62,521 bases of DNA from Butyrivibrio sp. (GCA_023664865.1 JAMPEU010000017.1:1-62521), one strand, 5' to 3'; positions 25,850 to 35,180 are shown, counted from the first letter of the stretch. Numbers and translations: made by a program. The notes: generated from the sequence alone by a model not told the origin.

Positions 25850-26494
25850 TTATGCAAGCTGATATAATACTGCATTACAGATTGCCGCGGCGATATTGCT
25901 CCCGCCTTTGCGCCCCTTGTTAATTATATAAGGAATATCCGTTTTCAGTATAAGCTCCTTTGCCGCCTCCACATTGACGAATCCTACCGGCACGCCGATG
26001 ATAAAGGCAGGCTTCCAAGCACTTGCAGCGTCTCCCCTTGACATTTCATACAGCTTAAGCAGAGCGGTAGGCGCGTTGCCGATTGCAAGAACCACAGGCT
26101 TATTAATTCCTGCCGCCTTTTCCATGCTTACTGACGCTCGTGTCGTATTTCTTTGCTTTGCTGAAACCGCCACATCCTCATCCGCCATAAAACAATGAGC
26201 CTGTCCGCCGAATTTGGCAAGCGTCTTTTTGTTAATTCCCGCTAACGCCATATTGGTATCCGTCACTATATCCGCGCCGTTTTTTATAAGCCCTTTCAAT
26301 ATTTCCACGGCATTATCGGAATAGCACAATGTCTCGGCATAATCAAAGTCCGCGCTCGTATGTATCACCCGCTTTGTAATCGGCTCTTCCTCTTTCGGTA
26401 GGCTTATGCCCCTTTTTTCCAGTTCCTCGCTAATGATTTCAAAGCTTTTCTTTTCAATTTCATCCGGCGGAAGATATGCTATCGTATGTTCCAT
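25850..26494 (-). CDS. cbiC: Cobalt-precorrin-8 methylmutase
   Basis: Moves the methyl group from C11 to C12 to give cobyrinate. 214 aa with the family patterns VIHTSADFDYAETL (catalytic His), GADIVTDTNMALAGINK and VGFVNVEAAKE. AAAGGA lies upstream of the ATG. A 319-bp palindrome-rich gap separates it from cobD upstream; cbiD follows in 16 bp. Confidence 0.94.
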   Translation of the reverse strand: MEHTIAYLPPDEIEKKSFEIISEELEKRGISLPKEEEPITKRVIHTSADFDYAETLCYSDNAVEILKGLIKNGADIVTDTNMALAGINKKTLAKFGGQAHCFMADEDVAVSAKQRNTTRASVSMEKAAGINKPVVLAIGNAPTALLKLYEMSRGDAASAWKPAFIIGVPVGFVNVEAAKELILKTDIPYIINKGRKGGSNIAAAICNAVLYQLA

Positions 26495-26542
26495 TTTTAC
26501 TATGTCCTTTCAGTATAACTATTATTAGTTTAATAGGTCACG

Positions 26543-26681
26543 TTGTACAATATATACAAAACAACGTAGGGCACGCTTCCGCTGCATTGCCGCCAGTAAC
26601 GGTACATAAGGTGCTATAATACAGCACCTAAGTACCGACGGCGGCAGAGCGCCCTGCTTATGTTTTGTATATATTGTACAA
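26543..26681. repeat. 139-bp palindromic element between cobD and cbiC
   Basis: Perfect 20-bp arms, TTGTACAATATATACAAAAC at 26543-26562 and its complement at 26662-26681, enclose further matched blocks: GGGC/GCCC, GCCGCC/GGCGGC, GGTAC/GTACC and AGGTGCT/AGCACCT around an ATAATAC loop. The whole sequence can fold into one long hairpin. A 61-codon open frame across it (26525-26710) is best seen as chance. Confidence 0.85.
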
Positions 26682-26735
26682 CTCACGCCATGAAATAATG
26701 AATTTCGCAATTATCTATATCCATTTTTGTAACCA

Positions 26736-26821
26736 GAGTTTAGGATGAATGAACAAAATAAGGAGCGACTTACCGCTTTTCAGGCATTGGAGCTCCGTTT
26801 TTGTTCATTCATCCTAAACTC
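26736..26821. repeat. 86-bp palindromic element overlapping the end of cobD
   Basis: Perfect 23-bp arms (26736-26758 and 26799-26821; arm begins GAGTTTAGGATGAATGAAC) with an inner GGAGC/GCTCC pair. The arm supplies the cobD stop codon (GTTTAG). Part of it (TAAACTCGTGAAAG) recurs at 34350-34366 between the ATPase and cobQ genes. Confidence 0.85.
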
Positions 26822-27827
26822 GTGAAAGTAACATCTCATTTTCTTTCCTCCCCTTTACCGCAATCCTATAATAGCCTTTTTTAAGTCCTCTGAAATTGCT
26901 GCAGTCCCTTATTAAAATTCCCTCTTTAAGCAGCTTTTCATATAACGGAATATCACTGTAAACCATAATAAAATTTGCTGCAGACGGAAAGACTTTTAAT
27001 CCTTTGTCATTAAATCCGCTTTCCAGAAACCTTCGTTCTTCTTCAATGTATTGTCTTGTCTCCTCAATAAATGCGCCCTCTTCCGCGCATGCACGCCCTG
27101 CCTCCTGCGCAAAGCATGAAAGATTCCATTCGGGAAGTTTGTCTGCTATTTGAACGCGGAGCGATTTATTTTTGCATGCCAGATATCCCAGCCGCACCCC
27201 CGGAATGGAAAAAATCTTCGTAAACGCCCTCACAAGTATGAGGTTTTCAAATTCTTCAATCTCCGAAATCAGTGAAAATCGGCTCTCACAAAACCCTATA
27301 AAACACTCGTCCATCAGCACATAAATTCCCCGGTCGCGGCAATGCGCAAGCAGCCCCTTTAACATCTCTTTATCCGCAAGGTTTCCCACAGGGTTATTTG
27401 GATTGGCAAGGAAAAGCAGGTCTATATCCTGCGTAAGAATTTGCTTAATATCTTCTGTAAGGCAAAAACCGTTTTCCTTTTTCATCGCATAATAGATAAT
27501 CTCTCCGCCTACTGACCTTGCCGCGTATTCATAGCCATAAAAAGAAGGCACGGGTATCACCGTCTTTCGTGGATTTATCCCATGAACCACAGCCATCAAA
27601 AGTTCTGACGCTCCGTTTCCAAACAGTAAATATTCCTTTGGCGTCCCCAGAAATCCACTAACCGCCGTCTTTAACTTTTCCGCCTCTATATCCGGATACC
27701 TTCCGCACATCTCCACAGCACGATGAAGAGCCTCTTTTACAGACTCCGGCGTTCCTAACGGATTTACATTAGTTGAAAAGTCAATATCTACATGATTTCT
27801 ATAGATATCGCCCCCATGAATACTCAT
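26814..27827 (-). CDS. cobD: Threonine-phosphate decarboxylase
   Basis: PLP enzyme of the class I/II aminotransferase fold that makes (R)-1-aminopropan-2-ol phosphate, the linker of the nucleotide loop. 337 aa. Seen: FSTNVNPLG at the N-terminus, LFLANPNNPVGNL, VLMDECFIGF and RAFTKIFSIPGVRLGYL, which contains the PLP lysine. GGAGG lies 7 nt before the ATG. Its last codons lie inside a palindromic element. The product is attached to the corrinoid by CbiB, encoded just upstream. Confidence 0.92.
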   Translation of the reverse strand: MSIHGGDIYRNHVDIDFSTNVNPLGTPESVKEALHRAVEMCGRYPDIEAEKLKTAVSGFLGTPKEYLLFGNGASELLMAVVHGINPRKTVIPVPSFYGYEYAARSVGGEIIYYAMKKENGFCLTEDIKQILTQDIDLLFLANPNNPVGNLADKEMLKGLLAHCRDRGIYVLMDECFIGFCESRFSLISEIEEFENLILVRAFTKIFSIPGVRLGYLACKNKSLRVQIADKLPEWNLSCFAQEAGRACAEEGAFIEETRQYIEEERRFLESGFNDKGLKVFPSAANFIMVYSDIPLYEKLLKEGILIRDCSNFRGLKKGYYRIAVKGRKENEMLLSRV

Positions 27828-27855
27828 TTATTTTCCTCCATATATGTCACAATTT

Positions 27856-28025
27856 ACCTCTCAGGCGGCAGGGACGCATATGCTTTCCCTTGCGGCACAC
27901 TCTCGTTCCGTGAAAAAACGCAGCGGTACTAAGTTCAAAAGCTAAAAAACAGCTTTTTCACTAAGTGCCGGCGTTTTTCAAGGACCGCGTCGGGAAAGCA
28001 TATGCGTCCCTGCCGCCTGAGAGGT
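27856..28025. repeat. 170-bp palindromic element between cbiB and cobD
   Basis: Perfect 34-bp arms (27856-27889 and 27992-28025; arm begins ACCTCTCAGGCGGCAGGGAC) flank weaker nested stems, including TCCGTGAAAAAACGC against GCGTTTTTCAAGGA and AAGCT/AGCTT at the tip. It lies 6 bp after the cbiB stop codon and 29 bp before the cobD start. Confidence 0.9.
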
Positions 28026-28031
28026 GAACTG

Positions 28032-29048
28032 CTACCACAGTATTAACATCACCAACACACATATCCCCTCGCACAGCCATGCAGTAATATACATGAGCCT
28101 GTTTACGCGCCTGATATCTTCATATTCCGCCTTGCGAACCATATCGCCTATGTATGGCTTTTTTACCATTTTTCCAAAATAACTCGCATCGCCCGCAAGC
28201 CTGATGGAAAGCGCTCCGGCACACACTGCCTCTGTCTGCCCGGAATTGGGGCTTGCATGTTTTCTCCTGTCCCTTTTATAGATTTCATACGCGCCTTTTG
28301 CGGAAAAGTCCCTGCCCGCAAGGAAAGCTGCCGCAATCATAAGATACGCGCTTATTCTTGAGGGAATGAAGTTTGCCAAATCGTCCAGTTTCGCCGCTGC
28401 CTTTCCAAAATACAGGTATCTGTCATTTTTATATCCAATCATGGAATCCATTGTATTTATCGCTTTATATAAGAAGCCAAGTACCGGCCCGCCAACCGCC
28501 AGATACAGCATCGGCGCAATTACGCCGTCGGAAGTATTCTCCGCCACAGTTTCTACCGCCGCCTTTGTGACTCCCTCATCATCAAGACATTCCGTATCCC
28601 TTCCCACAATCATTGAAACTGCTTTCCTTGCCTGTTCGATATCATTATCTTTCAGGCATTTATATACCTTCATGCTTTCCACTTTTAAACACTTTACCGC
28701 AAGTATCTGATAGGTCATAACGCACTCTGCCGCCAGCCCCAGATATGGGTGTATTATATATGCCATGAATAGGATAAATGACACTACTGTCACTACGCAT
28801 ACAATGATAATAAGAGTCAATGCCACTCCCTGCCGAAATTCCTTTTTATTTATATCTGCACTATTTTTATCTGCCTTGTTGCTATTTGTTTCCCCTTCAT
28901 CTGTCTGCGCATCCGCTCCCCTTAACATTCTTTCGGTTTCCGTTATCAACTTCCCAATCAGCCTAATCGGGTGCGGAAGAAAATGCGGATCCCCAAATAC
29001 CAAATCCAACAGAAATCCTGCAAAAAAAGCAATTATGTGATACTTCAT
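28032..29048 (-). CDS. cbiB: Adenosylcobinamide-phosphate synthase
   Basis: Membrane enzyme that joins the aminopropanol(-phosphate) arm to cobyric acid. 338 aa with the signature LDLVFGDPHFLPHPIRLIG at the N-terminus, ENTSDGVIAPMLYLAVGGP and KHASPNSGQTEA, and several membrane helices. An Asn/Lys/Asp-rich, family-untypical insert lies at about residues 43-75. The ATG at 29048 is preceded by AAAGGTGG. It is upstream of cobD, with the long palindrome between. Confidence 0.93.
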   Translation of the reverse strand: MKYHIIAFFAGFLLDLVFGDPHFLPHPIRLIGKLITETERMLRGADAQTDEGETNSNKADKNSADINKKEFRQGVALTLIIIVCVVTVVSFILFMAYIIHPYLGLAAECVMTYQILAVKCLKVESMKVYKCLKDNDIEQARKAVSMIVGRDTECLDDEGVTKAAVETVAENTSDGVIAPMLYLAVGGPVLGFLYKAINTMDSMIGYKNDRYLYFGKAAAKLDDLANFIPSRISAYLMIAAAFLAGRDFSAKGAYEIYKRDRRKHASPNSGQTEAVCAGALSIRLAGDASYFGKMVKKPYIGDMVRKAEYEDIRRVNRLMYITAWLCEGICVLVMLILW

Positions 29049-29184
29049 CCCAACAGCCGCCCACCTTTCCAGCCTATGAATTTATATGATAAATAAAACT
29101 GCAATAATCAGTACAAATTGCTTAACATATGCAAACATTTATGATTTCGCTTTTCACAGTAATCCACATTCACATTAGCCACAT

Positions 29185-29808
29185 CTAAATTTTTCTCAGC
29201 ACCTTTAACCATGCATTTCCCACATCGAGCATTTCACCACCATTGATATTTCCCATCCTACATACATAACCCCTGCCGTTTAAGACCTGATAATCAAAAT
29301 AATTACCACCCGCATACAGACTCATTACCGACATAATAGTCCCGCCGTGGACTACCATGCCCGCCGTGATGTCTTTTTTCCCATCTTTGGCTGCCGCCCT
29401 GCCCAATTCATTGCACATCTTTATAAATCCGCTTTTACATCTGCGTATAAAATCAACCCTGTTCTCGCCCTGCGGAAAATCCAGCGTTCCCAGACTGTCA
29501 ATCCATTTCTGATACTGCACATCGTTTTTTAATTCTTCATAATTCTTATATTCAAACTGTCCAAAATCCATTTCCTCCCATTCCGAAATAACAATCGGTG
29601 TAAGCGACGGATAAATAATTTGCGCCGTATCGATACACCTTCTCATCGGGCTGCTAAACAGATACTCCACATCGGGGTAAAGTTTCTTAGCTTTATATGC
29701 TTTCAAAATCTCTATTCCTTTTTCCGAAAGTGGTTCATCGGTTTTCCCCAGATATCTATGCTCTTCGTTTGCTTTCGTTGCACCATGCCGAATCAATGCA
29801 AGCGTCAC
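29185..29808 (-). CDS. cobC: Histidine phosphatase, probable alpha-ribazole phosphatase
   Basis: Phosphoglycerate-mutase fold with the catalytic LIRHGATKANEE motif, YLFSSPMRRCIDTA and GMVVHGGTIMSV (second His). In a cobalamin operon this family removes the phosphate from alpha-ribazole-5'-phosphate (or its cobalamin form). The start is taken as GTG 29808, overlapping the previous stop (GTGA) and placing Met directly before the first strand; ATG 29832 would add eight residues. About 207 aa. Confidence 0.85.
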   Translation of the reverse strand: MTLALIRHGATKANEEHRYLGKTDEPLSEKGIEILKAYKAKKLYPDVEYLFSSPMRRCIDTAQIIYPSLTPIVISEWEEMDFGQFEYKNYEELKNDVQYQKWIDSLGTLDFPQGENRVDFIRRCKSGFIKMCNELGRAAAKDGKKDITAGMVVHGGTIMSVMSLYAGGNYFDYQVLNGRGYVCRMGNINGGEMLDVGNAWLKVLRKI

Positions 29809-30191
29809 TTTATTCTCTGTCCAATCCCACATATAACGCGTTCTACCCCTTCCGCCCTTTTGGCAAGCTGTACAAGAATCCGTCCCACACGCTCCCTGTA
29901 TTCTCTTTCAAAAGGCTCTATTGGCACGATTCCATTGCCAATCTCGTCACATATAATGATACAGTCCTCATTATCATCCAGATATGATTCAATCTCGTCC
30001 TCGGGAACGCCGCCGTCTAACATGCGGCTCCTTACCCATTTATGAAAGTGATTAATCACCACTGCCTTATTATCTGCGCCGCCTAAATCATTTGGAAACA
30101 CACCGTCGTACACAGCGCTTTCCCATACATCATATTTTTCAAGCGCATATTCTAATTTTCCCTGCGCCCTTCCGCCTATTATCAATCTCAT
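29805..30191 (-). CDS. Short CobU-like protein
   Basis: A 128-residue relative of the adenosylcobinamide kinase/guanylyltransferase CobU. It starts RLIIGGRAQGKLEYAL, where the Walker A Ser/Thr is replaced by Leu, and has the Walker-B-like CIIICDEIGNGIVP and the end VERVICGIGQRIK. It is about 50 residues shorter than the full CobU encoded 1 kb upstream. It could be a partial-function paralogue (for example a regulator or one of the two activities). It overlaps cobC by 4 bp. Confidence 0.75.
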   Translation of the reverse strand: MRLIIGGRAQGKLEYALEKYDVWESAVYDGVFPNDLGGADNKAVVINHFHKWVRSRMLDGGVPEDEIESYLDDNEDCIIICDEIGNGIVPIEPFEREYRERVGRILVQLAKRAEGVERVICGIGQRIK

Positions 30192-30223
30192 TTTCTTCAC
30201 GCTTTCCATATGAAAATTATTCC

Positions 30224-30414
30224 ACCTGTGCGGTTGGACGCTCTAAAGAGCATCCAACCTGACTCCCACATTCACAAAACTCGCGCTTACGCGCTTTTGC
30301 GTCTGCTTACGCATCCGCGTTTTGCTCATTTGGGAGTGGGTTGCTAATCCAACAGCCCGCCTGCATCGCAATAAATTGCATGCAGTCAGACTATTGGATT
30401 GCAACCGCACAGGT
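30224..30414. repeat. 191-bp nested palindrome overlapping the end of cobS
   Basis: Outer 13-bp arms ACCTGTGCGGTTG (30224-30236) and CAACCGCACAGGT (30402-30414) enclose several smaller stems: TTGGACGCTCT/AGAGCATCCAA-type, ACTCCCA/TGGGAGT and CTGCAT/ATGCAG. The distal arm encodes the last residues of CobS. Confidence 0.8.
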
Positions 30415-31174
30415 AGAAAATATTTATAACCGCCGCAGCCGCCATCATACAGCCTTCGCTAAGAAGTATATAATATCCCGCCGTATCGCCGGAGACTCCG
30501 CCGAATTCTTTCCTGCTCTTATAGAAATAATAAGCCAACACCAAAACAGCCGCTGCTGCCACAATCAAACCTGACGGAAAAGACCAACAGCACATCAGCC
30601 CTATACATAGCGCGATTTGTATATATAACGAACACTTGACGATTTTTTTATGCGAACTGTCGGTAAAAGCATACAGCATACCATCCTGTTTTGCCAGCGG
30701 AAAAGAAACTGCGCTGATGCCGCATAAACAGCGCGAGAGGAAAAATCCTCCGCATACGATTTTCAACAACGCCTTACTGCTTATTTCCGAAAATGCCCCA
30801 AGAACAATCAATCCATATGCAATAAGCATAATCACGGCAAAAGCCCCGATATGGGAGTCCTTTAATATTTCCAGTTTCCTTTCCTTCGGGCTGTATGAAT
30901 GTATGGCATCCATCGTGTCCATAAACCCGTCCACATGCAGCCCGCCTGTAAGCATAAGCGGAATGGCGAGCGATATCACGCTGCGGCATAATTCTCCTAT
31001 ACAGTAGACGTCGCATACCCAATTCCAGAAATAAATGCAAATGCCAATTAAAGCGCCAATCCATGGAAAGAAACAGAAAATATATTTCATGTCCTCTTCC
31101 TTCCATTCAAATTGCGGAACCGGAATTATTGAATATGTAGATACCGCTATAAAAAAAGATTTTATTACTCCCAT
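30386..31174 (-). CDS. cobS: Adenosylcobinamide-GDP ribazoletransferase
   Basis: Membrane cobalamin synthase that joins alpha-ribazole to adenosylcobinamide-GDP. 262 aa, hydrophobic, with the signature LTGGLHVDGFMDTMDAIHSY followed by ILKDSHIGAFAVI. The ATG at 31174 has AAAGGG 6 nt upstream; an ATG at 31189 overlapping the cobU stop is possible. The C-terminal codons run into a palindromic element. Confidence 0.92.
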   Translation of the reverse strand: MGVIKSFFIAVSTYSIIPVPQFEWKEEDMKYIFCFFPWIGALIGICIYFWNWVCDVYCIGELCRSVISLAIPLMLTGGLHVDGFMDTMDAIHSYSPKERKLEILKDSHIGAFAVIMLIAYGLIVLGAFSEISSKALLKIVCGGFFLSRCLCGISAVSFPLAKQDGMLYAFTDSSHKKIVKCSLYIQIALCIGLMCCWSFPSGLIVAAAAVLVLAYYFYKSRKEFGGVSGDTAGYYILLSEGCMMAAAAVINIFYLCGCNPIV

Positions 31175-31185
31175 GACATTCCCTT

Positions 31186-31719
31186 TCATTTTATCCTCAC
31201 CGCAATCCCCGCCACAACTTCCACAACTTTATCAGCTAATTTTGCAAGTTCCATATTAATCCTTCCCATTGCCTGAATATATTCCATCGTGGTTTCATCA
31301 TAGGCCTCTCCGTCTTCAAAGACATTATTGCTTACCACGACAAGGTTACTTGCCTTTTCTTTTATCAGCTTTATGCCATTTATAATGTTCTCCGCAGTCT
31401 GCACTTCCGTTTTAGGTTCTTCTTCCGCAAACATTTCATTTGCAGCCAGATTGGATATACATTCCAGCAGCACGGTCTTTTCCCCTTCTTCCATCTTCTC
31501 AACCGCTCCTGCAATTTCCGTCGGCTGCTCGATTGTAGTAAAGCCTTTGCCGTCTCGCAGCTTTCTATGTTTCTTAACTTTCCGCCTTCCTTCTTCATCA
31601 TAAATCTGCATCGTTGCAAGATAATATTTTTTCATACCGGCTTTTGCCAAAGAAAGAGCCATGTCCTCAGCATAAAAAGACTTGCCGCTCCCACTCCCTC
31701 CAATAACCAACACCATCAT
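31186..31719 (-). CDS. cobU: Adenosylcobinamide kinase / guanylyltransferase
   Basis: Bifunctional enzyme that phosphorylates and then GMP-loads adenosylcobinamide. About 177 aa with Walker A VIGGSGSGKSFYAE, the KHRKLRDGKGFTTIEQP segment and LLECISNLAANEMF. Two adjacent ATG codons (31716, 31719) and one at 31725 are possible starts. It follows cobT by 63 bp and is followed directly by cobS. Confidence 0.92.
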   Translation of the reverse strand: MMVLVIGGSGSGKSFYAEDMALSLAKAGMKKYYLATMQIYDEEGRRKVKKHRKLRDGKGFTTIEQPTEIAGAVEKMEEGEKTVLLECISNLAANEMFAEEEPKTEVQTAENIINGIKLIKEKASNLVVVSNNVFEDGEAYDETTMEYIQAMGRINMELAKLADKVVEVVAGIAVRIK

Positions 31720-31759
31720 AACCATTCCCCGCCTAATATCTTTTGCGCGACTTCACTCC

Positions 31760-31809
31760 CATACCTTTAATACGGCTCTGCTTTAGTACCTTTTATATGG
31801 CTCTGCTTT
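31760..31809 (-). repeat. 25-bp tandem duplication at the end of cobT
   Basis: Units 31785-31809 and 31760-31784 differ at few positions (minus-strand core AAAGCAGAGCC). The first encodes the CobT C-terminus; the second lies across and beyond the stop codon, out of frame since 25 is not a multiple of three. Confidence 0.85.
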
Positions 31810-32874
31810 GATATCCTCAAACAAAGTCCTGCCGCCATAAACGCATAACGCCGTATCTAACAGCGACAACATCATAACCGCCCCTGTTCCTTCGCCTAAC
31901 GCCATTTCGCCGTCAATCACAGGTTCAAGTTTAAGTTCTTTAACCAGTTTATCCACCGCCGGTTCTTTTCCCTTATGCGATGGGATTAAATATTGTATAG
32001 TGCCTCTTACGATTCTTTCCGCCGCCAAAGCCGCCGTCATGCTTATAACTCCGTCAAGCACTATCGGCATGTGAAAAATCCCCCCGCCGATGCAGACTCC
32101 CGCAAGCCCGGCGATGTCCAGTCCGCCAACCACCGCCAATACGGTAAGGGTATCCGCCTCATACAGTTTATATTTCTCAACAGCCTCCGCTATAATCCGT
32201 TTCTTGCAAAGCAGCTTTTCATCGTTAAGCCCCGCGCCCCTGCCGGTCACTTCCTCTGCGCTGCACCTTAACAACGCTGCTGCCACCGCGCTGCTCGTCG
32301 TCGTATTGCCGATGCCCATTTCACCCGTAGCAAGAATATGGTATCCTTTTTTCTTACATTCAGCTACGGTTTCGATTCCGATAAATATTGCCTTAAGAGC
32401 CTCTTCCCTTGTCATTGCCGGTTCTTTGCGGAAATTTCCGGTTCCACGGCGCACTTTCCTGTCAAGCACCCCTTCTATCCGCTTATCAGTATTAATTCCT
32501 ATATCTATCGGAATAGTATCGACACCGACTGCTGCCGCCATTTTCCCTACGCAAGACTTTCCCTTGCCCATCTGCGCTGCCACAGCCGCAGTAATCTCCT
32601 GCCCCGACTGGCTGACGCCTTCCGCTACTATTCCGTTATCCGCGCACATGATGATTACCGCTTTTTTGGCAATATTGATTTTATCCGTGCCGCAAATCCC
32701 GCCAATCCGGGCGGTAATAGTTTCAAACCTTCCCAATCCGTCAAGCGGTTTGGCTATAGAATCCCAATTATCAAGCACCCTCCTGTAGGCGCAGTCATCC
32801 TGCTTATCCAAAACCAGCCCGCGCAGCGCCTCTTCCGTGCGTTCAGCTAATATGCGACTCCCTAAGCATTCCAT
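31783..32874 (-). CDS. cobT: Nicotinate-nucleotide:dimethylbenzimidazole phosphoribosyltransferase
   Basis: Activates the lower-ligand base to its alpha-ribotide. 363 aa with [56 protein letters not shown] and the catalytic Glu near [19 protein letters not shown] lies 6 nt before the ATG. It overlaps cobQ by 32 bp. Its C-terminus carries a short tandem duplication. Confidence 0.94.
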   Translation of the reverse strand: MECLGSRILAERTEEALRGLVLDKQDDCAYRRVLDNWDSIAKPLDGLGRFETITARIGGICGTDKINIAKKAVIIMCADNGIVAEGVSQSGQEITAAVAAQMGKGKSCVGKMAAAVGVDTIPIDIGINTDKRIEGVLDRKVRRGTGNFRKEPAMTREEALKAIFIGIETVAECKKKGYHILATGEMGIGNTTTSSAVAAALLRCSAEEVTGRGAGLNDEKLLCKKRIIAEAVEKYKLYEADTLTVLAVVGGLDIAGLAGVCIGGGIFHMPIVLDGVISMTAALAAERIVRGTIQYLIPSHKGKEPAVDKLVKELKLEPVIDGEMALGEGTGAVMMLSLLDTALCVYGGRTLFEDIKAEPYKRY

Positions 32875-34324
32875 ATATTGCCTCCATATTCAGATATTTT
32901 TCCAAAGTATCCGCCAGCTTATCGTACTGCTTTTCTTTAAACTCCCTATAATCCATGTAAGTTTCATATTCAAGCGTTACTCCCTTATTCTTTGCAAGCG
33001 ACTCCACCACGGCTTTCATAATATCCGCCTTATCAAATATTCCATGAATATACGTTCCATAGACGTTTCTGTTTTTTCCCATAATAAACGCCTCATCCGC
33101 AGGCGGCTCCTGCTCCTGATTTACACTGCTGCCCATATGTATTTCATATCCTTCAAATTCAAGCCCCGAAAGCGCGGAAAAAATTCCTTCAATTTTATTA
33201 ATCGTTCCATGCACCTGTCTGCGCACTTTTTCAGGCTTTAGGCTTGTTACGATAGGCAAAAGCCCCATTCCCTGCATGGTTCCGCCCTTTTCAATTCCTT
33301 CCCAATCACAAATCTGCTCTCCCAGCATCTGATATCCGCCGCATATACCGCAGATTGGTATTGTCTCCGACATTTTTTTCACCACTTCTTCAAGCCCATT
33401 TTGCCGCAGCCACTCAAGGTCGCCCATAGTGTTCTTACTGCCCGGTAAGAATATCATATCAGGAGTCCCCAAGCTCGAGGGCGAGTCAACATAGCGCACG
33501 GATACCTGCGGCATCTGCTCAAACACATTAAAATCCGTAAAGTTAGAAATTCTCGGATATCTGATTACGGCTATATCTATCTTTTTCTTTTTCCTTTTGT
33601 CAAAACGTTCCGTCAGACTGTCCTCGTCTTCTAACCGTATATCCATATAAGGAACTATCCCTGTCACGGGAATACCGCCCTTTTGCTCCAATATCCCAAT
33701 GCCGGAATCCAATAAAGATATGTCCCCCCTGAATTTATTAATTATCAAGCCTTTGACTCTCTTCCTTTCTTCTTCCGCCAAAAGCATCAGCGTCCCCAAA
33801 AGCTGCGCGAATACTCCGCCCCTGTCAATGTCGCCTGCCAGCAGCACGGGAGCGTCTACGATTTCGGCTAAACCCATGTTGACGATGTCATTTTCACGCA
33901 GATTAATTTCCGCCGGGCTGCCCGCACCCTCTATCACAATGATATCCGCCACCTCTTCCAATTTTCTAAAAGCCCTCTTGATATCAGGAATCAGTTCCCT
34001 TTTATATGAAAAATATTCCCTCGCGCTCATATTGCCGATAACCTGTCCGTTTACAATCACTTGCGAACCCGTATGACTTGTCGGCTTAAGCAATATCGGA
34101 TTCATACATACAAGCGGGCTTATCCCCGCTGCCTCCGCCTGCATCACCTGCGCCCTTCCCATTTCAAGCCCCTCTTTAGTGACAAAAGAATTAAGCGCCA
34201 TGTTCTGAGACTTAAACGGAGCCACCCTGTATCCGTCCCTCTTCATAATCCTGCATATTCCCGCCGCCAGAAGACTCTTTCCCGCGCCGGACATAGTGCC
34301 TTGAATCATAATAACTTTAGCCAT
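32843..34324 (-). CDS. cobQ: Cobyric acid synthase
   Basis: Glutamine-dependent enzyme that amidates side chains b, d, e and g of adenosylcobyrinate a,c-diamide. 493 aa: P-loop domain [18 protein letters not shown] with [10 protein letters not shown], then the GATase domain with [14 protein letters not shown] (catalytic Cys) and [11 protein letters not shown] (His). AGAGG precedes the ATG. It follows the corrinoid-type ATPase gene by 59 bp. Confidence 0.95.
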   Translation of the reverse strand: MAKVIMIQGTMSGAGKSLLAAGICRIMKRDGYRVAPFKSQNMALNSFVTKEGLEMGRAQVMQAEAAGISPLVCMNPILLKPTSHTGSQVIVNGQVIGNMSAREYFSYKRELIPDIKRAFRKLEEVADIIVIEGAGSPAEINLRENDIVNMGLAEIVDAPVLLAGDIDRGGVFAQLLGTLMLLAEEERKRVKGLIINKFRGDISLLDSGIGILEQKGGIPVTGIVPYMDIRLEDEDSLTERFDKRKKKKIDIAVIRYPRISNFTDFNVFEQMPQVSVRYVDSPSSLGTPDMIFLPGSKNTMGDLEWLRQNGLEEVVKKMSETIPICGICGGYQMLGEQICDWEGIEKGGTMQGMGLLPIVTSLKPEKVRRQVHGTINKIEGIFSALSGLEFEGYEIHMGSSVNQEQEPPADEAFIMGKNRNVYGTYIHGIFDKADIMKAVVESLAKNKGVTLEYETYMDYREFKEKQYDKLADTLEKYLNMEAIYGMLRESHIS

Positions 34325-34383
34325 AGTTACCTCTCATATCTTTCATTCGGCTAAACTCGTGAAAGCAAATGACTGTTCCGCAA

Positions 34384-35172
34384 TTACTTACTTCCAATCT
34401 GCTTGATATAGTCACGGAGTTTTTCATTTCCCACAAACTTCTTCTCATCAATATCAAATAACCGTTCTATAAAATCCTCTGCAAAAACCTCCTCCGGCGT
34501 TCCGTATCTTTGCACATACTCGCCTTTGAGACAGAGTATTTTATCTGCGACAATCTTTGCAAGTTCCAGTTCGTGTAAAGACATAATAACCGTCAAATTC
34601 TTTTTTTCCCGCATTTCCTCTAATAAAAGCAAAAACTCAAGCTTATATTTAACGTCCAGATAAGACGTAGGCTCGTCCAATATCACAATTTCCGGCTCCT
34701 GACAAAGCGAACGCGCCAACATCACCCTCTGCTTTTGCCCATCGCTTATTTTATCAAAATCTTTATCACCAATATCCGCTATATGGGTAAGCTCCATTAT
34801 CTCATTTACGACTTTCCAATCATCGCTCGACAATACGCCAAACCATCCTGTATAAGGATAACGCCCTGTCGCGACCACGTCCCTGCAGCTTTTAAGTTCC
34901 GCCCTTATCCTGTCCGTAAATACCACAGACATTCTTTTTGCCAGTTCTTCCGCCTTTATCCCAGAAAGAACATCTTCGCCCAAATATACCGTGCCGCCAA
35001 TCAGGTCAAGCTGTCTGGCAATGCTTTTTAACACAGTAGATTTTCCTGCTCCGTTTGGACCTATCAGACACAAAATCTCCCCCTTAGGCAGCATGATTTC
35101 TATATCCTTTATTAGGGGGATGTTATCATACCCTACACACAACTTTTTTGTGGAAAAATAATAATCCATCAT
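34384..35172 (-). CDS. ABC transporter ATPase, BtuD/FepC type
   Basis: ATP-binding subunit for a metal-chelate/corrinoid importer, about 262 aa. Walker A LIGPNGAGKSTVLK, signature ISDGQKQRVMLARSL and Walker B EIVILDEPTSYLD are all present. AAAGGG supports ATG 35172 (the next codon is also ATG). It overlaps no gene and follows the permease by 8 bp. Confidence 0.92.
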   Translation of the reverse strand: MMDYYFSTKKLCVGYDNIPLIKDIEIMLPKGEILCLIGPNGAGKSTVLKSIARQLDLIGGTVYLGEDVLSGIKAEELAKRMSVVFTDRIRAELKSCRDVVATGRYPYTGWFGVLSSDDWKVVNEIMELTHIADIGDKDFDKISDGQKQRVMLARSLCQEPEIVILDEPTSYLDVKYKLEFLLLLEEMREKKNLTVIMSLHELELAKIVADKILCLKGEYVQRYGTPEEVFAEDFIERLFDIDEKKFVGNEKLRDYIKQIGSK

Positions 35173-35180
35173 TTTACCCT

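Noticed and set aside
26525-26710. 61-codon open frame on the minus strand between cobD and cbiC
   Set aside because: It spans a 139-bp palindrome, has no ribosome site and its composition follows the hairpin arms.
32080-32085. G6 run in cobT as another phase switch
   Set aside because: Six bases, in frame, in a conserved Gly-rich site of a housekeeping-type enzyme; a similar run occurs in cobQ. Too short and expected by chance.
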